From positions 124,001-188,000 of the forward strand of contig NZ_BLIG01000001.1 in the NCBI RefSeq assembly GCF_009811415.1: a stretch of 64,000 nucleotides of DNA, in the 5' to 3' direction. This DNA is from Alteromonas sp. KUL106. Its GTDB lineage: Bacteria > Pseudomonadota > Gammaproteobacteria > Enterobacterales > Alteromonadaceae. Each line of letters starts with the position of its first letter. The stretch's first letter is position 1. The notes beneath the pieces are model-generated. The model saw only the letters and a list, made by a program, of their open reading frames with translations. It was not told where the DNA came from and searched no databases. Shown piece by piece: positions 19,507-25,500 of this stretch. Made by a program: the position numbers and the translations under genes.

Positions 19507-19555
19507 TTCAACACGCCCTGGTGTAAAAGATAATAAAAAAACTTAATGGATTAAG
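19507..19555 (+). promoter_or_regulatory. Orphan promoter with LacI-type operator
   Basis: TTCAAC (19507-19512), a 16-bp spacer and GATAAT (19529-19534) look like a sigma-70 promoter on the plus strand. CTTAATGGATTAAG (19542-19555) sits where transcription would start. It differs from the TonB receptor operator in one central base. No gene follows before the lacI-type gene's 3' end at 19755. Confidence 0.5.
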
Positions 19556-19656
19556 ATTTTTTTGTGGTTAGATTCCCATCACTTTTGCTGCACATTTGTA
19601 AACGAAACTTGTTCAAGTGAAAGTTCCGTACTGGCCGAACTTAAGCTGGAAATGAA

Positions 19657-19684
19657 GTGGGTGCACATTAATCTGCACCCACTA
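19657..19684. other. Stable hairpin downstream of the orphan promoter
   Basis: AGTGGGTGCA and TGCACCCACT form a perfect 10-bp stem with an 8-nt loop, about 105-145 nt past the predicted start of the orphan promoter. There is no U run after it on either strand. It could end a small RNA or close the 3' side of the lacI-type transcript. Confidence 0.5.
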
Positions 19685-19754
19685 TTGCTCACTACGCTTG
19701 GCCATTTAATAACTTAGGTGTAACCCTGTATAACTTCAGTGGGAAAATAACCCT

Positions 19755-20780
19755 CTATACCGTTTCGCCCAAACGTACTTCAAAGGGCAGCGTGCTTTTC
19801 GATGTAACGTGCTCGAGAAGAGATTTTGCCGCTTCTACGCCTTTTTGAGAACTTGATTGACATACTGTTGTAAGGCGGGGACGCGCCCGCTCAGCCTCTT
19901 CAATACCGTCAAAACCTGTAATTCTCAGTTCATCTGGAACCTGTATGCCCATTTCTAGTGCCATATGCAAAAGCTCTAACGCAATAATATCACTCATGCA
20001 CAGCACAACATTGGGTCTTGGAGAACTAGTGAGCACTTCCTTCGCAGCTTGGCGAGCGAAGTGTCGATCACTTTCGGGAAGGTGCCAAATGGCTTCATTA
20101 CTCACCGTAATCCCCTTATCTTCGGCCGCTCTTATGTAACCATCTAAGCGACGGTGCGCAATAGAAGTTTCAACATCAATAAGAGGGCTGTCATAGATGC
20201 GACACGTTGCCGGTGAGTCAATAAGTCGAAGCCCTAAAATTGCGACCGAATCTCCCTCGTTCAGGGCATGGCTAGCAACACGATATGCCGCGTCCTCGTT
20301 ATCGATATTAATTGATGGTTTGTTATCAATATCAAAATCGACGGTAACAACAGGTTTAGGCGAGGCAGCGAGTTCCTTGATGAGGTTAACATTGCGAGGT
20401 TGTCCGTAGCATATGAAACCGTCTACGAAATCTAAAACGTCCGTAATACTGTCTGAGTCACCAGCGTATAAAAGTAAGTGTTTACCATTTTCTTGCAACG
20501 CCGAAGAAGCGCCCTTGATGAATGTACTCGCAACCGGGTCGCTCACCATGTAGGAAATACTGTCTGCCAGCACTAATGCGACGATGTTTGATGTACCTTT
20601 CCTGAGAATTTGTGCGGCTTTGTTCGGTCCGCTGTATCCAATCTTTTTGCACTGAGCCAGTATCTCTTCGCGCTTTGATTTGGATAATTGATCGGGACGA
20701 TTGAAGGCGTTTGAAATTGTCGCTGTCGAGACACCTAACTGCTCAGCAACGTCTTTAAGGGTTAGTTTTGTTTTGTTCAT
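19755..20780 (-). CDS. LacI-family transcriptional regulator
   Basis: This 341-residue regulator has the canonical N-terminal helix-turn-helix (TLKDVAEQLGVSTATISNAFNRPDQLS, residues 7-33) and hinge helix (NKAAQILRKGTSN), then a periplasmic-binding-type ligand domain ending with ITGFDGIEEAERARPRLTTVCQ. LacI proteins usually repress sugar-uptake or glycan-degradation genes and release on binding the sugar. No sugar enzyme genes are adjacent. The likely targets are the TonB receptor at 13713-16223 (operator at 16308), the orphan operator at 19542 and perhaps itself (20878). The start is the ATG at 20780. It lies 186 bp downstream of upp, on the same strand. Confidence 0.92.
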   Translation of the reverse strand: MNKTKLTLKDVAEQLGVSTATISNAFNRPDQLSKSKREEILAQCKKIGYSGPNKAAQILRKGTSNIVALVLADSISYMVSDPVASTFIKGASSALQENGKHLLLYAGDSDSITDVLDFVDGFICYGQPRNVNLIKELAASPKPVVTVDFDIDNKPSINIDNEDAAYRVASHALNEGDSVAILGLRLIDSPATCRIYDSPLIDVETSIAHRRLDGYIRAAEDKGITVSNEAIWHLPESDRHFARQAAKEVLTSSPRPNVVLCMSDIIALELLHMALEMGIQVPDELRITGFDGIEEAERARPRLTTVCQSSSQKGVEAAKSLLEHVTSKSTLPFEVRLGETV

Positions 20781-20877
20781 TAATTATTAACTCATTTAAC
20801 GAAGCTTGCTTCCCATCGCTAAAATGATGAAGGGCAGTAAGCATGCGCTGTGACTACCCGTCGATTGTAACACCTTC

Positions 20878-20889
20878 TTAAACGTTTAA
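20878..20889. promoter_or_regulatory. Palindrome TTAAACGTTTAA upstream of the lacI-type gene
   Basis: This perfect 12-bp palindrome with central CG lies 98 bp upstream of the lacI-type start and 78 bp after upp. The shape fits LacI-family autoregulation, but its sequence differs from the two TTAAT-type operators nearby, so it may serve another factor. Confidence 0.4.
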
Positions 20890-20966
20890 CTCAATAAATT
20901 TAACGTTTTATAAGGTATCCTTTTAACAAAATTAGTGAACAACTTAATGTTAAGTTTTTACTGCTT

Positions 20967-21596
20967 TTATCTTGTACCGAAGATCTTATCCCCTGCATCG
21001 CCTAGTCCAGGCAAAATATAGCCCTTATCGTTTAATCGTTGATCGATAGCGGCAGTGAAAATATCCACATCAGGATGAGCATCTACTACAGCCTTGATCC
21101 CTTCAGGCGCTGCAACAAGGAATAGCCCCATAATTTTTGTACACCCCTTTTCCTTTAGTAGGTCTATGGTTGCAATAAGGGTGCCGCCCGTCGCAAGCAT
21201 AGGGTCAACGATAAGGGCGGTGCGCTCATCAATATTTTTTACTACCTTGTCAAAGTAGGCAACTGGCTGAAGTGTTTCTTCGTCACGATAAAGGCCTACC
21301 ACACTAATCTTAGCGTTAGGTATAAGCTTAAGTACCCCTTCAAGCATTCCCAGACCGGCGCGAAGGATAGGCACAACCGTTATTTTTTTGCCTTTGATTT
21401 GTCTTACTTCAACATTGTCACCAGACCAACTCTTAATTGTCGCCTTTTCCGTGGGTAACGTTCTCGTTGCCTCATAAGTCAGAAGGTTTCCTACTTCTGA
21501 CGCTAATTCGCGAAAATCTTTGCTACTAATTTTAGCGTATCGCATAAGCCCAATTTTATGTGCAATAAGCGGATGGGTAATTTCGTGAACGGCCAT
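20967..21596 (-). CDS. upp: Uracil phosphoribosyltransferase
   Basis: A 209-residue protein, the standard Upp length, with the PRPP-binding loop [21 protein letters not shown] and the uracil-binding C-terminus [23 protein letters not shown]. It makes UMP from uracil and PRPP in the cytoplasm (pyrimidine salvage). The ATG at 21596 has AGGAGT about 6 nt upstream. No uraA permease is next to it. The lacI-type gene follows on the same strand after 186 bp, so partial read-through is possible. Confidence 0.97.
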   Translation of the reverse strand: MAVHEITHPLIAHKIGLMRYAKISSKDFRELASEVGNLLTYEATRTLPTEKATIKSWSGDNVEVRQIKGKKITVVPILRAGLGMLEGVLKLIPNAKISVVGLYRDEETLQPVAYFDKVVKNIDERTALIVDPMLATGGTLIATIDLLKEKGCTKIMGLFLVAAPEGIKAVVDAHPDVDIFTAAIDQRLNDKGYILPGLGDAGDKIFGTR

Positions 21597-21942
21597 GTAA
21601 GACTCCTTGTAATCGATTTAGCTACATTTTACCCCATGTGTATTTTTGTTAAAGCGATTAGTCGTGAAAATATGCGGGCTCCCTAGGACAAAACATCGTA
21701 GGAAAGCTAGACAGCGTTAATAAATGCTTTAGTCTAAAGTCTTGTTCTGAGGCACCTGCATAACGTCTTTCGCAGTGTAAATTGTGAACTTGTATGAATT
21801 GCGTCCATTTACTGTGTTTGTGATGGCGTTGTTCGTCCCAACAAGATGGAGTGAAAGATTAAGGAAGTACTTCACTCATATCACGGCCTCAGACAGGCTC
21901 TTTACTTACATTCTTATCTTTCAATCACAAAAGGAATTGTTT

Positions 21943-23226
21943 ATGCATTCTTACGCTAAACGTTTTCGTTATTTTGCAGTAATTGCACTCTGCTTTTCTA
22001 CCCATAACGCGTTTGCCCAATGGGAGCAAATTACGCCAGATAGCCATGTTGTTGTATCCGTGCCTGGCGGCGGTGAAAAAACCGCATACCCCTCATGTTC
22101 TCTTCCTGCTTTACCAGGCCCGGAAGGATTAATGCCAAACCCATTTTCTTTTTACTTTGAACAAGGTGAAAGCGACAACCTACTTATTTACTTCAACGGC
22201 GGAGGCGCTTGCTGGGATAGCGCTACCTGCTTAGCATCTATGCAGCTCGAATTCGACGATAATCCTATGTCTCGTGCGGCATATAACCCCTCTGCTGTAG
22301 TGGAAAATACACCGTTTATTTCGGGCGGTATATTCGAGGATACCGAAGAAAATCCATTTCAAACGTGGTCAAAAGTTTTTATTCCATATTGTACTGGCGA
22401 CTTACATTTAGGTTCCAGAGATACCCAATATATAGACGAACTTGGTATTGTCACGGGCGTACCGGGTGCTGACGTCACATTAAAACACCGCGGTCACGAT
22501 AACGCGTTGGTTGTTATGCAGTGGATAAAAGAAAAGATGAATAACAACGACTTGTCTGTGGACAAAGTATTGTTGAGTGGAAGCAGCGCGGGGGGCTATG
22601 GAGCAACTTTTAACTTCCCCTACTTTCAGTCACTATTTGGCCGCACTAAAGTGGCGCTTTTTGCGGATGCATCTCTTGGGGTTATTTCAAAAGGATTTAC
22701 TAAAACGGTACTTAATTATCAAGGGCCCTGGGGTATAGAAGATTCTCTACCAAAAAACTTTCAATCGTTAATTGGTAACTTCAATCACTTAAGCCTCAAC
22801 AAGCAGGTTATGTTGCGTTTGGCTTATCAATATCCTTGGAATCGTTTTGCTCAATATTCCACTGGCACTGACATTGTCCAAATACAATTCTCTAAAATTT
22901 CAGATCAGGTCTCAAAAGGTAACTTAGATCCGACAACCTGGGGCGTCACAGAGTCGGATTTAGGTTATATCCTTGGTTGGCAGATTCAGGCAAACGCTTC
23001 TATTCACGCTTTGTCTGCGTTTACTTGGAACTACCAATTCTACCTAGGTGAAGGTACATGCCACATGGTGCTTAATGATTTCTGTGAAGACAATGCCTTC
23101 CCTGTATCCTCACCCAGTCCTTTTTACAATGAAGACAGTGCACGGGGTATTTCATTTAATGAGTGGCTTTACACGTTCGCTACGTCACGCCGATTTAGAG
23201 AAAATAGCGCGGCTTACTATCAGTAA
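21943..23226 (+). CDS. Secreted pectinacetylesterase-family (PAE/Notum-type) hydrolase
   Basis: I take the ATG at 21943 as start because AAGGA lies 7 nt upstream and a signal peptide follows at once (MHSYAKRFRYFAVIALCFSTHNAFA, residues 1-25); the frame extends 159 bp further upstream. The 427-residue protein shows YFNGGGACWDSATC (oxyanion region) and GSSAGGYGA with the likely nucleophile Ser215, both hallmarks of the pectinacetylesterase/Notum family. Many Cys (for example in ACWDSATC and EGTCHMVLNDFCED) suggest disulfides in a secreted protein. Bacterial members probably de-esterify polysaccharides or other acyl esters; the substrate is unknown. The neighbouring LacI regulator and TonB receptor would fit a glycan-use theme, but linkage is inferred. 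Confidence 0.82.
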   Translation: MHSYAKRFRYFAVIALCFSTHNAFAQWEQITPDSHVVVSVPGGGEKTAYPSCSLPALPGPEGLMPNPFSFYFEQGESDNLLIYFNGGGACWDSATCLASMQLEFDDNPMSRAAYNPSAVVENTPFISGGIFEDTEENPFQTWSKVFIPYCTGDLHLGSRDTQYIDELGIVTGVPGADVTLKHRGHDNALVVMQWIKEKMNNNDLSVDKVLLSGSSAGGYGATFNFPYFQSLFGRTKVALFADASLGVISKGFTKTVLNYQGPWGIEDSLPKNFQSLIGNFNHLSLNKQVMLRLAYQYPWNRFAQYSTGTDIVQIQFSKISDQVSKGNLDPTTWGVTESDLGYILGWQIQANASIHALSAFTWNYQFYLGEGTCHMVLNDFCEDNAFPVSSPSPFYNEDSARGISFNEWLYTFATSRRFRENSAAYYQ

Positions 23227-23307
23227 AGTTTGACCGTGGCGCGCCTACTAAAAATGGGCTTGGCTGTATCAATCTCAAACGATTAACTTTGCCAGTTAAC
23301 ACAATCG

Positions 23308-23529
23308 CTACCCTACTTGCAGGGTAGCGCCATCTGGCATCGTCACTTCTATTTTCATGTTACCACCCACCGCGGCTAAGTAAGCTGCTGCCCGTTGCAG
23401 TGAAACATCCTGAATCCGCTTTGATTCCAATTTACTCACTCCAGAGGCGGTCACTGATAACGCCATTGCTACCACCTCTTGTTTAACTCTATGCTGCTTT
23501 CTAATGTCACCTAGTGTGATTTCTTTCAT
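23308..23529 (-). CDS. Small XRE-family HTH regulator
   Basis: The 73-residue protein is almost all helix-turn-helix: LGDIRKQHRVKQEVVAMALSVTASGVSKLESKRIQDVSLQRAAAYLAAVGG, followed by a short strand tail MKIEVTMPDGATLQVG. This form resembles HigA-type antitoxins and solitary XRE repressors, but no toxin-like gene is next to it. The upstream 170 bp carry an attenuator-like leader (23555-23703) on the same strand, so its expression may be controlled by early termination. The ATG at 23529 has only a weak ribosome site. It is convergent with the pectinacetylesterase gene. Confidence 0.75.
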   Translation of the reverse strand: MKEITLGDIRKQHRVKQEVVAMALSVTASGVSKLESKRIQDVSLQRAAAYLAAVGGNMKIEVTMPDGATLQVG

Positions 23530-23554
23530 TGTTTTTTACCGAGAATTACGGGCA

Positions 23555-23591
23555 TTAAAAAAGCCCAGATGGTGTTACCTTCTGGGCTTTT
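23555..23591 (-). terminator. Terminator hairpin in the leader of the XRE gene
   Basis: On the minus strand AAAAGCCCAGA and TCTGGGCTTTT form a perfect 11-bp stem with an 11-nt loop, then a T run (six T in all, followed by AATG). It lies 26 bp before the XRE start codon. An upstream segment (23613-23621) can pair with nine bases of the same stem and disrupt it. Confidence 0.8.
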
Positions 23592-23658
23592 GCAAAACGT
23601 TCTACCTGCAGCGCCCAGAAGCCAATAGTTGCCCCTGAACACCGACGGTCAGGTGCAA

Positions 23659-23703
23659 TCAGTAATTAAAATTATAAAAATAAACCGTTGAAACGTTTTG
23701 CAT
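23659..23703 (-). CDS. Possible leader peptide, Tyr/Phe/Asn-rich
   Basis: ATG at 23703 to TGA at 23659-23661 encodes MQNVSTVYFYNFNY: three Tyr, two Phe and three Asn, seven of them in the last eight codons. A weak AAGAGA lies upstream. It precedes the alternative hairpins described for 23555-23703. The stretch is AT-rich, which by itself favours Tyr, Phe and Asn codons, so it could be chance. Confidence 0.35.
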   Translation of the reverse strand: MQNVSTVYFYNFNY

Positions 23704-23916
23704 GATAATTCTCTTTCTACAATATGGATGGCACACGGCAATGTGCCGCGACGCTGCTATCAGAGCGCTCTGCTGTATGTACGCATAAGCCTCTTTGTAT
23801 CTTCATCCTTAACCATACCATGTCGATAAGCAATAGCAACGACTTTCCAAAAAGGAAAGTCGATAGCTCACGTGTTCAATTTTTTAATAATGAAATATAA
23901 AAAAGGACATCGTTTT

Positions 23917-24444
23917 CTACCTCAAACCGACAAATTCCCCTTCACTAGCGCACTTAAGTGAATTGAGAAAGTCAGGGACCAAATGGCTCCCTTCTTCAGG
24001 CGACCAAGTTGCAAACCCCTTATCATCGTTAACCTCATAGGGACCTTGTTTCACTTCCATAAAAACGACTGGGCTATGGCAAACTGTTGCGTGCCAAACA
24101 TTCGGGGGAATTTCAACACCATGGGTATCTCCACCTGCTTTTAGGGTGATTCTCTCCACCAATTTACCTTCCCTCTCATTATCAAAAAAGAGAATATCTA
24201 ACTCCCCCTCAAGGACCATGAAAAACTCCCATTTATGAGGCTGAATATGACGATGTGGGCGCACATAAGAGTCTGGCATCATAGCGATAAAGAGCCGCTG
24301 AACCACGTCTTGATACGTTGCGTGAACGTTGAAGTGGGCGCGGCGACGGTCACTGCTTTCAGCTTGATATTTAAGCCGTTCGAACAGCGTTTTATCAAAG
24401 CGGTTTAAGTTAGTTTGACTCACGTCGTTCTTATTGCTCCCTTT
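23917..24444 (-). CDS. WbuC-family cupin metalloprotein
   Basis: The core has the cupin pattern RPHRHIQPHKWEFFMVLEGELDILFFD...THGVEIPPNVWHATVCHSPVVFMEVKQGPY with conserved His and Glu metal ligands, and the preceding SSDRRRAHFNVHATYQDVVQRLF typical of WbuC-type proteins. WbuC genes are often found near O-antigen or polysaccharide genes, but the activity is not established. The frame is open up to a TTG at 24516, but that stretch overlaps a strong hairpin. I take TTG 24444 (AAAGGGGG upstream); GTG 24423 (MSQTNLNRF) is an equally good alternative that matches the family's length. It follows the oxidase-partner gene by about 120 bp on the same strand. Confidence 0.8.
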   Translation of the reverse strand, partial: KGSNKNDVSQTNLNRFDKTLFERLKYQAESSDRRRAHFNVHATYQDVVQRLFIAMMPDSYVRPHRHIQPHKWEFFMVLEGELDILFFDNEREGKLVERITLKAGGDTHGVEIPPNVWHATVCHSPVVFMEVKQGPYEVNDDKGFATWSPEEGSHLVPDFLNSLKCASEGEFVGLR

Positions 24445-24481
24445 TACATCTGACAATGTCGCCCCCTTTGATAGTTTTAAA

Positions 24482-24537
24482 TAAGCGAAAGGTGTTTGCG
24501 CAAAACACTGGCGCAAACACCAAATAACTATCGCTTA
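24482..24537. other. Large nested inverted repeat before the cupin gene
   Basis: GGTGTTTGCGC (24491-24501) and GCGCAAACACC (24511-24521) are perfect 11-bp arms around a 9-nt loop, enclosed by TAAGCGA (24482-24488) and TCGCTTA (24531-24537). It lies between the secreted partner gene (stop at 24568) and the cupin start. It may be an intercistronic terminator or RNA-processing hairpin. A clear U run is missing. Confidence 0.6.
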
Positions 24538-24567
24538 AGTTACTTTTGCAATAAAAAAGTTGCAAGC

Positions 24568-25488
24568 TCAAAGGCTAGCTATCTCGATCCAGCCTCCCTG
24601 AATAAACTTCACTTTTTTATCCTGATGACAAAAAACAGGGATTTTCCAATTTTTTTGTTCATCATTATCTAAACGACTATCTGGCCACGTGTAGGCTGAC
24701 TGTGTCGAGAGTTTTACCCATTTTGCCGTTGTATCGGTAGGTGAACGGCCAAGTTTTTTCCAGCCTTCACTGTGGGTATTTGCCTCCACGCCCTCAGGGC
24801 TAAATCTGAACATCGGCTCGTCGTATTCATCGAGTACAACCATATGATGGTCGCCCCGATAACTCACTCTAATAGCTCGTTCAGGGCCACGGATCACCAT
24901 AGCTGTCAGGTCGGAAATAGGTGCTGACTTATTATCAACCGTCACCAATGTACGTTTACTAGGCGGTGCCAGCGATTTGAAATAACCCGAGATATCCTGC
25001 CGCTCACCGTTTACCGCTAGTGCGATATTCCAACGGTCAACGTGCTCATCCGTTTTCTCTAGGCGTTTGTCATACCAACCAAAGTAGTTTTTATCGCTAA
25101 CTCGGCCCCATTTCGATTCAACCTTTTCATCCATCACCCATTCTGGAAGCGGCCTTGGGCCTGCGGTTTGCACTTTAAACCACATAGGGTGGTCCCAGTT
25201 AGCGTACACACCACTTTTAGAAATCCGGATAAAAGGCATATTGTCATTACCTAAGACTTCCAATTTACCCTCTCCATCAAACTGCACGAGTATTTCATTA
25301 CCCAAAGGCGAACTCTGTATTTGAGATACGATAAAGGGGGCTTTTTCTCCTTTTTCATCGTTAACCGGGTTATCAATGACTGGCAGCCATTCCCCCGACA
25401 CGGCTGACGCACCGTGCGCGTAAGCATTCGAGGCAACAACTGAAGATGTTAGGACAAGTGCCAACATTGTCGTTAATCGCATAATCAT
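24568..25488 (-). CDS. Secreted protein of unknown function, partner of the copper-radical oxidase
   Basis: The 306-residue protein has a signal peptide (MIMRLTTMLALVLTSSVVASNAYA) ending AYA, then a soluble mature part rich in Trp and beta-type sequence (ISKSGVYANWDHPMWFKVQ, FRFSPEGVEANTHSEGW). The two quoted segments resemble each other (G-V-x-A-N), which suggests an internal duplication. I do not recognise the family. It starts 12 bp after the stop codon of the oxidase gene, with GGGGAAG overlapping that stop, so translation is likely coupled. This tight pairing suggests a chaperone, electron partner or structural companion of the secreted oxidase, for example in copper loading; this is inference. 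Confidence 0.8.
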   Translation of the reverse strand: MIMRLTTMLALVLTSSVVASNAYAHGASAVSGEWLPVIDNPVNDEKGEKAPFIVSQIQSSPLGNEILVQFDGEGKLEVLGNDNMPFIRISKSGVYANWDHPMWFKVQTAGPRPLPEWVMDEKVESKWGRVSDKNYFGWYDKRLEKTDEHVDRWNIALAVNGERQDISGYFKSLAPPSKRTLVTVDNKSAPISDLTAMVIRGPERAIRVSYRGDHHMVVLDEYDEPMFRFSPEGVEANTHSEGWKKLGRSPTDTTAKWVKLSTQSAYTWPDSRLDNDEQKNWKIPVFCHQDKKVKFIQGGWIEIASL

Positions 25489-25500
25489 GATTACTTCCCC

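Larger units (their letters stand above)
23555..23703 (-). promoter_or_regulatory. Candidate transcription attenuator (leader RNA) of the XRE gene
   Basis: On the minus strand, in order, there are: a possible 14-codon leader peptide (23703-23659, MQNVSTVYFYNFNY); a pause-like hairpin (CCTGA/TCAGG, 23634-23653); a segment CTTCTGGGC (23613-23621) that pairs perfectly with GCCCAGAAG (23579-23587); and the terminator stem (23559-23569 with 23581-23591). The two pairings exclude each other, as in amino-acid attenuators. GCAAAACGTT (23592-23601) and AACGTTTTGC (23692-23701) also form a closing 10-bp stem. The architecture is seen directly; the regulatory role is inferred. Confidence 0.5.

Noticed and set aside
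21609..21620. GTAATCGATTTA upstream of upp as a third LacI operator
   Set aside because: It matches the TTAATCGATTAA motif at 10 of 12 positions, but lies between the ribosome site and the likely promoter and is not palindromic, so it is weak.
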